The position numbers were made by a program, and so were the translations under genes. DNA of 40,926 bases from Bdellovibrio sp. (GTDB lineage: Bacteria; Bdellovibrionota; Bacteriovoracia; Bacteriovoracales; Bacteriovoracaceae), in contig DYOQ01000005.1 in the NCBI GenBank assembly GCA_020720455.1, forward strand, positions 1 to 40,926. The letters run 5' to 3'. Below the pieces are notes generated by a model. It did not search any database, was not told the DNA's origin, and was given only the letters and a program-made list of their open reading frames with translations. This document shows positions 7,659-16,089 of the stretch, piece after piece (the stretch's first letter is position 1; each line of letters begins with the position of its first letter).

Positions 7659-9455
7659 GCAATCAGGGTTTGCTGGATCAAATACAGGATATGCTGGAAC
7701 TGTCGGCGGATAACATTTACTATCGATACAATCACCATACGTTGGAACATTGTAACAGCGAACCGCACATGTAATCTTATTAGTTTCTGAATCGATTCCT
7801 GTTTTTACGATCATGCAAGTTGATACATTCTCTCTCTGGCACCACTCTTTAGCGATACAACTTTGGCCAGGAGATTTTGAGCAAGTAACAGGGTATTCAT
7901 CACCATCATCCCACGCCATATGAACACCACAAGTACCAAGACTTGTATTACAACAGAGTGAGACACAATCATAATCGCTCGAGCAACTCTCTCCAATTCC
8001 TTGATTACCAGATGGTTCATCATCGCCCATACAAGCAGAGACTATGTTTTTACTCAAACAGTGTTTATTATAACAACACTCACTACTTCCACACTCATTG
8101 GCCCCATGGCAACTTTTCATCGAATTAACAATTAGCTCATTACCTTGACTATCCTTCTTACTCGCTCTTGTCAGCTGAAGTTTTAGTTCATTAGTTTCAG
8201 ATATTTTAGAAAAACTAGTTCCACTTTTTTCTAAAATTTCAATTGTGGCCGTTACGTTGCAAGAACCAAGAGATTTTTCAGGATCATCGTGACTACTCCA
8301 TAACGCTCTAACAGTGCAACCATCAACATAGTTACTAATTCCTCCGCCACTAGCAGTAAACGTTCGCACACCAAACGGCGTAGTCGAACCTAGATATGTT
8401 ACCCCATCTTTTAAATCAATTTTACCAGTTCGAGGAAAAAGAAGCGATCCGTACTCAGCACTACCGACGGCCGCCGTTTTAAAAATACCTTTTGATCCAA
8501 AAATTGCGCTAGCTTTAATTTGCCATCCACTGCTAGTATCAAGCCGTAGGTACGGCCCATTATATACATATGTTCCGAAATCGACAAATGTAGCAATCTC
8601 CCCACCATATAACGTTGTAGGTCCTGAAATCGTTACGGCACCACTACCACCAAGTGAGGTTATAAGATCAGATTTTTTTTTGCTATCAGGAAGACATGGC
8701 CATCTATCACTCGCTCCATTTCTACCTTCAGCTTCAAAGGGGACTGCTGCTAAAAAATCTATAGCTGGAGCGTTTGAAACATGAGTATTAAAAGAACGAT
8801 CCGTAATTTTAGCATAACTATACAAACAACGGTCTGTTGCTTGATCACATTTTCCGTTATTATCACTATCAATAAATGTTGAATCATCTGAAAGATTTAA
8901 CCCTCTACAGTAGAGGGTAGAATCCAAGGCATCTGATGCAGGCACCAGATCTTCAATTCCATCATTGTTGCTATCATACTCTCCATAATCGTATAGTTGA
9001 TATAAATTTCTAACCTCATTAAGCTGGCCGCTTGTCATATCTATCATCAACATGTCGTAGGTAACTCTAGGAACAACCCCATTTGGTATTCCAACTGTTG
9101 CAGGAAAAACCATCTCAGCTTTATCTTTGCCAAAGCTAAATTTCACATACACAAATTTTGATTTAAGAGAGGCAACATTTAGAGCGTGGAGGTAAATCCA
9201 ACCTTTATAATTTTTAGGAATTGAAACTTTCGCTTTAACTTTACCATCTATCGGATCAAGAATGCCTCTTAACTCAGCTCTAGCAGGAACAATTGTTGCG
9301 ATAGGAGTTGGTGCTGGTGTAGAGGTCGGTGTTACTATAGATTCACTCCCGCGAGATGATTTATTACTTGTGCTCTTATTTCTAGTTTGCCCAACATCAA
9401 CACAGGATGCGAGAACTACAAATATAACCAAAGTTTGAAAAATGAACTTTTTCAC
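7626..9455 (-). CDS. large Cys-rich surface lipoprotein
   Basis: A 609-residue protein starting at GTG, with a lipoprotein signal whose lipobox LASC places the lipidated Cys at residue 18. A Ser/Thr/Pro-rich linker follows (SIVTPTSTPAPTP). A beta-rich domain then contains two Asp/Asn calcium-loop-like motifs, DSNNDGIEDL and DSDNNGKCD, resembling thrombospondin type-3 or EF-hand loops. The last third is very Cys-rich (CHGANECGSSECC, CSSDYDCVSLCC), suggesting small disulfide-knotted modules. It has no Asp at +2 after the Cys, so outer-membrane placement is plausible. An adhesive or structural surface role is inference. No enzymatic motif was seen. Confidence 0.75.
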   Translation of the reverse strand: MKKFIFQTLVIFVVLASCVDVGQTRNKSTSNKSSRGSESIVTPTSTPAPTPIATIVPARAELRGILDPIDGKVKAKVSIPKNYKGWIYLHALNVASLKSKFVYVKFSFGKDKAEMVFPATVGIPNGVVPRVTYDMLMIDMTSGQLNEVRNLYQLYDYGEYDSNNDGIEDLVPASDALDSTLYCRGLNLSDDSTFIDSDNNGKCDQATDRCLYSYAKITDRSFNTHVSNAPAIDFLAAVPFEAEGRNGASDRWPCLPDSKKKSDLITSLGGSGAVTISGPTTLYGGEIATFVDFGTYVYNGPYLRLDTSSGWQIKASAIFGSKGIFKTAAVGSAEYGSLLFPRTGKIDLKDGVTYLGSTTPFGVRTFTASGGGISNYVDGCTVRALWSSHDDPEKSLGSCNVTATIEILEKSGTSFSKISETNELKLQLTRASKKDSQGNELIVNSMKSCHGANECGSSECCYNKHCLSKNIVSACMGDDEPSGNQGIGESCSSDYDCVSLCCNTSLGTCGVHMAWDDGDEYPVTCSKSPGQSCIAKEWCQRENVSTCMIVKTGIDSETNKITCAVRCYNVPTYGDCIDSKCYPPTVPAYPVFDPANPDCSRAVNPPTNI

Positions 9456-9659
9456 TCTCCACCTCTACTCTATTCTCACATAGATTAATTATCTTTTATT
9501 CTGTAACATACACTGACACGTGCTTACAGCTGGTTATGGCAAAAATAACAGTAAAATACATAGCTATTATAGAACTATAGTGTGAACAAATCTAGGCAGT
9601 TTCAACCACCATATTTTCTCAATTTTTCTTTATTTTTCTTTATGTCAGCAATAACTAAG

Positions 9660-9688
9660 TTGACTTTCAAAACTCCTAGCGTTTCAAT
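9660..9688 (+). promoter_or_regulatory. probable promoter of the aldolase gene
   Basis: TTGACT (9660-9665) and TTCAAT (9683-9688) have a 17-base spacer and lie 26 bases upstream of the ATG at 9715; TTAGGAGAA supplies the ribosome site. The -35 is one mismatch from consensus and the -10 two. Confidence 0.45.
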
Positions 9689-9714
9689 TACTTAATCTAA
9701 CTTAGGAGAATTAC

Positions 9715-10728
9715 ATGGCCACACATTACAAGGAATTAGGATTAGTTAACACCAAAGAGATGTTTAAAAAAGCTGTAGATGGGAGATTTGCAATCCCAGC
9801 TTATAACTTCAACAACATGGAACAGCTTCAAGCGATCGTTATGGCATGTGCCGAATCTGACTCACCATTTATCCTTCAGGTAAGTAGTGGCGCCAGAAAA
9901 TATGCCAATCAGACGCTTTTGCGCTATATGGCCCAAGGGGCTGCTGAAATGTTAAAAGAGTTAAATCCACACCTAAAATTTGCTCTTCACCTTGACCACG
10001 GTGATACACTTGAACTTTGTAAATCATGTATTGAAACAGGATTTTCATCAGTCATGATCGATGGGTCTCACCACTCATACGAAGAGAATATCAAGCTAAC
10101 AAAACAAGTCGTCGAGTACGCACATAAGTTTGATGTTACCGTTGAGGGAGAACTTGGAGTTTTGGCCGGTATCGAAGATGAGGTAGTTGCAGAGAAATCT
10201 TCATATACTCGTCCTGAAGAGGTTGAAGATTTTGTTAAAAGAACTGGTGTTGACTCTCTTGCCATATCAATCGGTACAAGCCATGGAGCAACTAAATTTA
10301 AACCTGATCAATGTACTAAAAATAAAGATGGCATTTTAGTTCCACCGCCACTCAAGTTTGAAATTCTAGAAGAGATTGAAAGGAGAATTCCAGGATTCCC
10401 AATTGTTCTTCATGGTTCCTCATCAGTTGTTCCAAAATATGTTGAGATGATAAACTCAAATGGTGGAGCGCTTAAAGATGCGGTTGGTATTCCAGAAGAA
10501 CAGTTAAGAAAAGCGGCCGCAAGTGCAGTTTGCAAAATTAATATCGACTCTGATGGCCGACTAGCAATGACTGGTGCCATTAGAAAAATGTTCAAGGAAA
10601 AACCTTCAGAATTTGACCCGAGAAAATATTTAGGGCCAGCTCGAGATGAACTAAAGGCAATGATTATTGAGAAAAATAAAAACGTTCTTGGTTCAGCTGG
10701 AAAAGGGGCCTTGATTTTTAAAAAGTAG
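9715..10728 (+). CDS. fba: class II fructose-bisphosphate aldolase
   Basis: A 337-residue zinc-dependent class II aldolase, converting fructose 1,6-bisphosphate to DHAP and glyceraldehyde 3-phosphate in glycolysis and back in gluconeogenesis. Seen: AYNFNN near the N-terminus (29-34), LHLDHGD with metal ligand His and catalytic Asp (His92, Asp94, His95), the GELG segment (about 146-149), ISIGTSHGA, and the phosphate-binding loop LHGSSS followed by INIDSD. Length is typical for the longer subtype. It has its own promoter, a good ribosome site (TAGGAGAA) and a strong hairpin after the stop, so it is probably monocistronic and well expressed. Confidence 0.95.
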   Translation: MATHYKELGLVNTKEMFKKAVDGRFAIPAYNFNNMEQLQAIVMACAESDSPFILQVSSGARKYANQTLLRYMAQGAAEMLKELNPHLKFALHLDHGDTLELCKSCIETGFSSVMIDGSHHSYEENIKLTKQVVEYAHKFDVTVEGELGVLAGIEDEVVAEKSSYTRPEEVEDFVKRTGVDSLAISIGTSHGATKFKPDQCTKNKDGILVPPPLKFEILEEIERRIPGFPIVLHGSSSVVPKYVEMINSNGGALKDAVGIPEEQLRKAAASAVCKINIDSDGRLAMTGAIRKMFKEKPSEFDPRKYLGPARDELKAMIIEKNKNVLGSAGKGALIFKK

Positions 10729-10741
10729 GCCGCACAATCAC

Positions 10742-10779
10742 AAGACAAGTGTATATTTTTTTATATACTTGTCTTGTGG
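10742..10779. terminator. strong intrinsic terminator between aldolase and ATPase genes
   Basis: ACAAGACAAGTGTATA pairs with TATATACTTGTCTTGT across a run of T residues, giving a 15-16 bp stem with one G-T wobble. It lies just after the aldolase stop codon and just before the convergent ATPase stop, so it could serve both strands. Confidence 0.65.
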
Positions 10780-11907
10780 TTATGGTAAGTCAAGCTCCTG
10801 GCAAAATTTTATAAATGGCAAAACGCGGACTCCATCTCTACTTAAGTAATCTTTAGTTCCCATATGAACTTGATACCAGCTTGGTATTGCGACTCTATCT
10901 TTAAAGTATAAAATCGATTTTGAAACAGCAGCTTCACCAGTTTTGCACTCGACAGCAAATAGTGGCTTCTTGTTTTTCAAAACAACAAAATCAACCTCTC
11001 TATGTAAAGTATCTCGCAAATAAGATAACGTCATTTTCTCACCTTCGCTATCTTCAAGAAAATTACAATATTTCAACAGTGAAGAAGCCACTAAATTTTC
11101 AAAACGAGCGCCGTTACTTTCAACCTCACTCCAATCCCAAAAATATAGTTTAGGACTCTTTTTTATTGCTTTAATTTTTTGAGCACAATATGGATAAACT
11201 CGATATACGTAATAAATCTTTTCAAGAATATCAATCCAACTAGCAACTGTTTTTTGTGTAACCTGAAGATCTTCTTCTAACGATTTAACCGAGAGCAATG
11301 ATCCGACCCTAGAATTTAAAGATTCGGCCAATACCTCAAGCAACGAATAGTCTTTTAAATTTTCAAGGTTTTTTATATCATCATTTACAACTCTATAGAG
11401 TCGTTCTTTAATCCAAAGCTTATGCTCTTTATCAGATTGAGAAAAAAAAGGTTCAGGAAATCCACCAAATTTTAAAAGTGCGCTAAGATCACTACTGTTG
11501 GTAATCTTTAATTCATTAAGCGATAATGGGTGAAGGCGCAAATATCTATAACGGCCAAGTAGAGAATCCCCGCCTCTTCTATAATGATCTAATCTTGCAC
11601 TTCCTGTTATAAGATAATTTTGAGTACCACGATTTTTGTCAAAGAATCCCTTTACCAATGAACGCCAATGTTTATACTTATGAATTTCATCGAGAATTAC
11701 AAGCGGTGAAGATGGTAATATTCCATTTCTAATATTCGCTTTTGAATGAATGTCATCCCAATTAAGGTAACTCTGATTTTTAACATCTGGGTTATCCAAA
11801 AAACTCAAACAGAGTGTCGTTTTTCCTACCTGCCTTGGCCCACCAATAAAAACCATTCGTTTAACTAAAAACTCTTCTATGATCTTTAATAAATATCTTT
11901 GATGCAC
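10780..11907 (-). CDS. AAA_14/DUF4143-type ATPase (second copy)
   Basis: A 375-residue ATPase with the architecture of the one at 1631-2911 but clearly divergent. Walker A is GGPRQVGKTT (about 22-31), Walker B LVILDEIHKY (about 68-77), followed by LITGSARLD and the RYRYLRLHPLSLNE segment typical of the family. The DUF4143 tail has REVDFVV and AVECKTG, so here the PD-(D/E)xK-like residues D and E-x-K are intact, unlike the first copy. The GTG start has a good ribosome site (GGAGGGTGG). The upstream region carries a symmetric pair of palindromes. The neighbouring aldolase offers no functional clue. Confidence 0.88.
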   Translation of the reverse strand: MHQRYLLKIIEEFLVKRMVFIGGPRQVGKTTLCLSFLDNPDVKNQSYLNWDDIHSKANIRNGILPSSPLVILDEIHKYKHWRSLVKGFFDKNRGTQNYLITGSARLDHYRRGGDSLLGRYRYLRLHPLSLNELKITNSSDLSALLKFGGFPEPFFSQSDKEHKLWIKERLYRVVNDDIKNLENLKDYSLLEVLAESLNSRVGSLLSVKSLEEDLQVTQKTVASWIDILEKIYYVYRVYPYCAQKIKAIKKSPKLYFWDWSEVESNGARFENLVASSLLKYCNFLEDSEGEKMTLSYLRDTLHREVDFVVLKNKKPLFAVECKTGEAAVSKSILYFKDRVAIPSWYQVHMGTKDYLSRDGVRVLPFIKFCQELDLP

Positions 11908-11926
11908 AAACCACCCTCCAGCTCTA

Positions 11927-11996
11927 TTGGTATTTTTTTGGAGTCAACTCCATTATATTCATTATTTTTCTGGAGTCAACTCCAATAAAATACCAA
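11927..11996. promoter_or_regulatory. 70-bp symmetric repeat upstream of the second DUF4143 ATPase
   Basis: Two identical 14-base near-palindromes TGGAGTCAACTCCA lie at 11939-11952 and 11971-11984, with centres 32 bp apart. They are enclosed by TTGGTATTTT (11927-11936) and its exact reverse complement AAAATACCAA (11987-11996), and everything is symmetric about 11961.5. The block lies 20-90 bases upstream of the GTG start. The architecture matches the paired palindromes of the first ATPase although the sequence differs, so an operator pair is the simplest reading. Confidence 0.7.
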
Positions 11997-12233
11997 CAAC
12001 CGCTGATACGCCACTGTCCTAACTGTAAGAAAGCAAGATCGGAAGCTTTGGATTTTTTAGCAAGAGAGACTCCTCATTTATCCTATCTTTTTTACAAAAT
12101 TTTTAAAAAAAAGACTACAGTGCTCAGCGTTGTGGTAAATAGGGGTACTTTATTAACCGTCCTTTGAACTCAAGTGGAGAATAAACACAACAGTTTTGGG
12201 ACAATATCACATTAAGGCAAATGGAGATAATTT
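11997..12233. other. intergenic leader before the biosynthetic island
   Basis: No gene is supported here. The plus strand holds a start-less open frame (about 11991-12167) encoding RHCPNCKKARSEA, which superficially resembles a transposase zinc ribbon; this is too weak to call. The rest is AT-rich leader ending in ATGGAGATAATTT, the ribosome site of the gene at 12234. Confidence 0.35.
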
Positions 12234-13847
12234 ATGAAAATGAACACTAAAATTAAAATATTAATGACCAGTATTCTTTGTATGTTATTGCCATATATGG
12301 CTTCGGCAAATTCTGTTCAAGATATTGTGAACAACATAGAACAATTTCAATTTGATAACAAGTGTATGAATGAAACAATTTCAAAATACATGCAAATACA
12401 AAAAACATATATTAACTTAGATCGAAAAAAATCCAACCAATCAAAGCTAGTAATGCTTAAATATAAAATGGAAGTATTTAATTATTGGTTTTCCCAAAAT
12501 ATTATTGAAAATATTGATCAACTAGCAAGCGATGATAACCTTAACCTTCAAAATCTATTTGATTCGTTTCCCTTTATTTTAAAAGAAAAGCAAGCAAAAC
12601 GATTAGGTCTCACGATTTCAAAAGATGCCCCAAAGAAGTTTTTAGACGTAAAAACGTTAGAGGGTACACAGTGGTCTCAATTTATCAGTTGGAAAGATTT
12701 AGATTTAGCCACAAACTATTCTTCAAATACCGCTCAGGCAACAAACTCAGAAGAGAGTGTTTACTATCATGGTGTAGAATTTCAAACAGGAGATGTGATT
12801 ATTAGCGATACGAACACGTATGGCTATGAAATAGCGGCTTCAACAAGAGATACGGTTCAAACCGGCAACCATTCAGCTATCTTTGTATTAATGAAAGATG
12901 GAGATAAGTCTATTCCAACCGTGTTTGACATGCACGCTGATGGAATTAGGGCAACACCTCTTTCGCATTATTTGCATGAAAAAATCAATTCTTACGTCGA
13001 GATATATCGCTTAAATGAACATGAAAAAATGATGCTTTCAAATAATTGGAAAAGCAGGATTCGTAAATATTTTGAAAGCAATCTAGCAAAACAACAATCG
13101 TATCGGTTTGACTTCACTGCAAGCGCAGAAAATAATGACCAACGAAAACTTACATGTGCAGAATTAGTTTTGTTGGCATTAGAGGCCGGAGGAATGACAG
13201 CACCCTTTACTAAATTGACGAACACAACCGATGCAGCATTGAAAATGATAAAAAGTTTTGGAACATTTAGTGGAAAATATCTTGCGCCAGCCGATTTTGT
13301 GTACGATGGCCGCTTTAAAATGGTCGGCTATTTTGACATGCTGAACGTGAAAAAAAATCTGCTCATTAAACTAAATAGTGTTATTCTGGCCGAGGTAATT
13401 CAAAATCAAACCATTAACACACAAACAGTTTTAGAAAAAATTAAAACACACGTAAAACTAATTAGTGCCATGACTAATCCAAAATCTTTTATGGGAAAGT
13501 TATTAATTGCCTTGAGTGGAGTCAATACCACCTCTTTCCCAGAAGGTGAGCCGACCCTAATCGCATTAAATTTATTTTTTGAAGAAGAAGTCACTAAATC
13601 GATATCAGCATGCTTGGGGGAGGTGTCACACTTAGTTACAGACAATAATAGCACCGAAAATGAAGCTACCTTAGATTTTTTGCCATGCTATTACCATTTT
13701 GCACCAATTTTAGAAAACCTTACTCCCAAATTTAATGTTAAGGATTTTTTGTTTAACAGCGAAAATTCTCGCTATATGAAGATGGCAATGAAGGATCACT
13801 TGGAATATTTTAACAACACACTAGGTACTGCAAATGAATATAAATAG
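12234..13847 (+). CDS. exported YiiX/C92-type permuted papain-like protein
   Basis: A 537-residue protein with a signal peptide (hydrophobic core ILMTSILCMLLPYMASA, 9-25). A central domain matches the permuted papain-like amidase/peptidase pattern of the YaeF/YiiX (C92) group: FQTGDVIIS (183-191), the His-bearing GNHSAIFV with His213, and the Cys-bearing KLTCAELV with Cys308. In this circularly permuted fold His precedes Cys. Flanking N-terminal (26-170) and C-terminal (330-537) parts are helical and unassigned. Members of this fold can hydrolyse amide or thioester bonds of lipids, so an acyl-amide substrate from the island is an attractive guess, not a demonstration. GGAGA supports the start. 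It overlaps the next gene by 14 bases. Confidence 0.75.
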   Translation: MKMNTKIKILMTSILCMLLPYMASANSVQDIVNNIEQFQFDNKCMNETISKYMQIQKTYINLDRKKSNQSKLVMLKYKMEVFNYWFSQNIIENIDQLASDDNLNLQNLFDSFPFILKEKQAKRLGLTISKDAPKKFLDVKTLEGTQWSQFISWKDLDLATNYSSNTAQATNSEESVYYHGVEFQTGDVIISDTNTYGYEIAASTRDTVQTGNHSAIFVLMKDGDKSIPTVFDMHADGIRATPLSHYLHEKINSYVEIYRLNEHEKMMLSNNWKSRIRKYFESNLAKQQSYRFDFTASAENNDQRKLTCAELVLLALEAGGMTAPFTKLTNTTDAALKMIKSFGTFSGKYLAPADFVYDGRFKMVGYFDMLNVKKNLLIKLNSVILAEVIQNQTINTQTVLEKIKTHVKLISAMTNPKSFMGKLLIALSGVNTTSFPEGEPTLIALNLFFEEEVTKSISACLGEVSHLVTDNNSTENEATLDFLPCYYHFAPILENLTPKFNVKDFLFNSENSRYMKMAMKDHLEYFNNTLGTANEYK

Positions 13848-15360
13848 TAATTTAACAACGCCACATGTTTTGTCTAAAGAGTTAAAAAATGCTCTTAACT
13901 TATATTCTAAAAATATTCTTATTAGTGATGTTTCAGTTAAATTATCTGGAACAAAAATAAAAAAAATAGTTAAACCCATCATCCAAAGCATTGAACAAGC
14001 AACATCAGCAGGGGACGTTGTTGGAGTTTCTTTGCCACATGGAATAACACAGGCCTTAGCTATAATTGCGGTAATTTTAAGTAATCGAGTTCCTATTATA
14101 TTTAAAGAGAATGATACTTTTGATATTATTTCTCAAAAAGAAATGAGTCTTTTACTTACATCGTGCGATGATTCAAGATTTTTAATGATATCAAAAAGTG
14201 ACACAAATCATGGTGTAATTCAATGGGTATCACAAAATGACATTGAGGTGAGCTTAAAAATCAACAAACAAATTCAAACCTACAACAATCTGCCATCAGA
14301 TGTCGGTATGATCCTTTACACATCAGGTTCTACGGGAAAATCCCATGGAGTCATGATACCAGCAGACGGTACAACCTTTCTTGCCAATTCCCTAAAAAAT
14401 GAATTTTCACTTGACCAGCAAACAACTTCAACCGTAATACTTCCACTCTCTCACACTATGTGTATCAATACACTTTTCTTTCCTACAATATTATCTGGTG
14501 GAAATTCTTGGTTTGCTCCAACATTATCAAATATCGGTAGTACATATAGGAATATATTAGATAGCAATGGACACAACATTGCTTTAATTAGCGACTTACT
14601 CACATACATGAATCAAGAAAAAATTTTAAGAAACCTCCCACCTGCAACAAGTATTAAAACGTTAACTCTCTCTGGTGGTATGATTTCGGAATCCGATATT
14701 GATATTGCGACAACCCTTTTTCCTAATGCTCAGATATACATTGGGTATGGATTAACAGAAGCAACCCGCATTGCAATAACATGCATCCAAAATAGTTCTA
14801 TAGCAAAAAAATTCAAACTAGAATATCGACTATTAGAAGGTGTTGATGTTCAAATCAGGGATGAACAAAATGATATATGTAAAGCTGGAGAAGCTGGCAA
14901 TATATTTATAAGAGCAAAAAGTGTAATGAAAGGGTATTACAATGAAGATACAACATCTATTGATCAACAGGGATATCTTAAATCAGGCGACAGTGGAAGC
15001 TTATCTCATAATGGATTGCTCTCTATTTATGGAAGAACCGATGGGATAATTAAGATTAACGGAGAAAGAATTTCAACTGCATATATAGAAAACATTGCAA
15101 TGAACCATGAAAAAATAAAACAAAATTATAAAAAAGCGGCTTGCATATTGGCCAAAAGAAATGGCCGAAGTATAATATACATATTTTTAGAAACTCTTCG
15201 TGGCGAAAATTCATCATCAAATCTTGCCATGAAAGAATTAAAACAGGCGTTAAAAAAGAAAATTAAACAGCGTATTGAAATCGTAGAAAAGTGTCATTTT
15301 CCAAAATCTAGTAACGGAAAAATTATGCTGAATGAACTTTCAAAAAGCTTATGCAAGTAG
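13834..15360 (+). CDS. acyl-AMP ligase (acyl-CoA/acyl-ACP synthetase)
   Basis: A 508-residue ANL-superfamily adenylating enzyme. Seen: the phosphate-binding loop LYTSGSTGKSHG (161-172), the A5-type motif YIGYGLTEA (about 302-310), the A7/A8 region YLKSGDSGSL followed by YGRTDGIIKINGERIS, and the C-terminal catalytic Lys in SSNGKIM. It should activate a carboxylic acid as an acyl-adenylate and transfer it to CoA or to a carrier protein. With a dedicated ACP in the same island, loading a starter acid or recycling a free acyl chain is likely. It overlaps the upstream C92-type gene by 14 bases and meets the convergent enoyl reductase gene with a 12-base overlap. Confidence 0.88.
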   Translation: MNINSNLTTPHVLSKELKNALNLYSKNILISDVSVKLSGTKIKKIVKPIIQSIEQATSAGDVVGVSLPHGITQALAIIAVILSNRVPIIFKENDTFDIISQKEMSLLLTSCDDSRFLMISKSDTNHGVIQWVSQNDIEVSLKINKQIQTYNNLPSDVGMILYTSGSTGKSHGVMIPADGTTFLANSLKNEFSLDQQTTSTVILPLSHTMCINTLFFPTILSGGNSWFAPTLSNIGSTYRNILDSNGHNIALISDLLTYMNQEKILRNLPPATSIKTLTLSGGMISESDIDIATTLFPNAQIYIGYGLTEATRIAITCIQNSSIAKKFKLEYRLLEGVDVQIRDEQNDICKAGEAGNIFIRAKSVMKGYYNEDTTSIDQQGYLKSGDSGSLSHNGLLSIYGRTDGIIKINGERISTAYIENIAMNHEKIKQNYKKAACILAKRNGRSIIYIFLETLRGENSSSNLAMKELKQALKKKIKQRIEIVEKCHFPKSSNGKIMLNELSKSLCK

Positions 15361-16089
15361 CCCCTTTCCTCCATCAATATAGAAAGTTTGACCCGTAAAC
15401 TGATTGTGATTAACACAAACAAGAAAACTAATTAGTTCGGCCACCTCTTCAACGGTAGTCAATCTTCCGGTCGGAGTTAACGATATAGCTGCGCTCACTC
15501 GCTGTTCACTATTTGGAAAATTTTTAACAGCTTCAGTCTCAATCATACCTGGACAGACGAGATTTACCCCTATTTTTCGATGCGCCAACTCTACTGCGTA
15601 ATGCCTAAAAAGCGCATCTAGAGCACCTTTACTACTTCCGACAGCAGCATATTGTTGCAAATACCGACTACTTCCCGCTGAAGTGAGTCCTATGATTTTT
15701 GCGTTCTGAGATACCTTTGGTAAAAGTCTCATCAAAAGCTCGTGAAATGAAAAAACATTCACCTCATATGTCCATCTTAAATGTTTGGTTTTTAATTCAT
15801 CGACTAATCGATGAACTCCGCTTGCAGCACAATGAACTATACCGTGTATCGCCTCGACTGTATCTAATATTTGGTTAGTAGTTTGAATCATTACCTCTGG
15901 AATTGTTAAGTCACCTCTTACACAAATTAACTTACCTGAATACTGTTGAGATATATCAATTAGCTTCTGTGCTTCATCCAAATTTCTTGCGTAGATGGCA
16001 TATACAGTATGTCCCTTTGATAAGAAATCTATGGTTATCGCTCTACCGATCCCCCTTGTTCCACCAGTTATTACGTATGTATTTTTCAT
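15349..16089 (-). CDS. FabL-like enoyl-[ACP] reductase (SDR family)
   Basis: A 246-residue short-chain dehydrogenase. The cofactor loop GGTRGIG (9-15) is intact. The usual Y-x3-K is absent; instead Tyr147 and Lys154 form Y-x6-K (QYAAVGSSKGALDAL), the signature of enoyl-ACP reductases. The context SSRYLQQY, AVELAHRKIGVN and the ending DGGKGLL resemble the FabL subgroup known from Bacillus. It should reduce the trans-2-enoyl-ACP made by the dehydratase, using NAD(P)H. Its ATG overlaps the stop of the ketoreductase gene (ATGA). It is the last gene of the minus-strand unit. A simple FabG label would miss this motif. Confidence 0.8.
   Translation of the reverse strand: MKNTYVITGGTRGIGRAITIDFLSKGHTVYAIYARNLDEAQKLIDISQQYSGKLICVRGDLTIPEVMIQTTNQILDTVEAIHGIVHCAASGVHRLVDELKTKHLRWTYEVNVFSFHELLMRLLPKVSQNAKIIGLTSAGSSRYLQQYAAVGSSKGALDALFRHYAVELAHRKIGVNLVCPGMIETEAVKNFPNSEQRVSAAISLTPTGRLTTVEEVAELISFLVCVNHNQFTGQTFYIDGGKGLLA

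Noticed and set aside
8900-8918. Perfect 9-bp inverted repeat ACCCTCTAC/GTAGAGGGT
   Set aside because: It lies inside the lipoprotein coding region, lacks a T-run and has only a 1-base centre; probably chance.
11991-12167. Open plus-strand frame encoding RHCPNCKKARSEA, like a transposase zinc ribbon
   Set aside because: It has no start codon or ribosome site, only one CxxC, and no terminal repeats or further transposase motifs; coincidence is more likely than an IS remnant.
15349-16089. Inactive ketoreductase because the Y-x3-K motif is missing
   Set aside because: The Y-x6-K spacing and the surrounding FabL-like residues explain the difference as an enoyl reductase.
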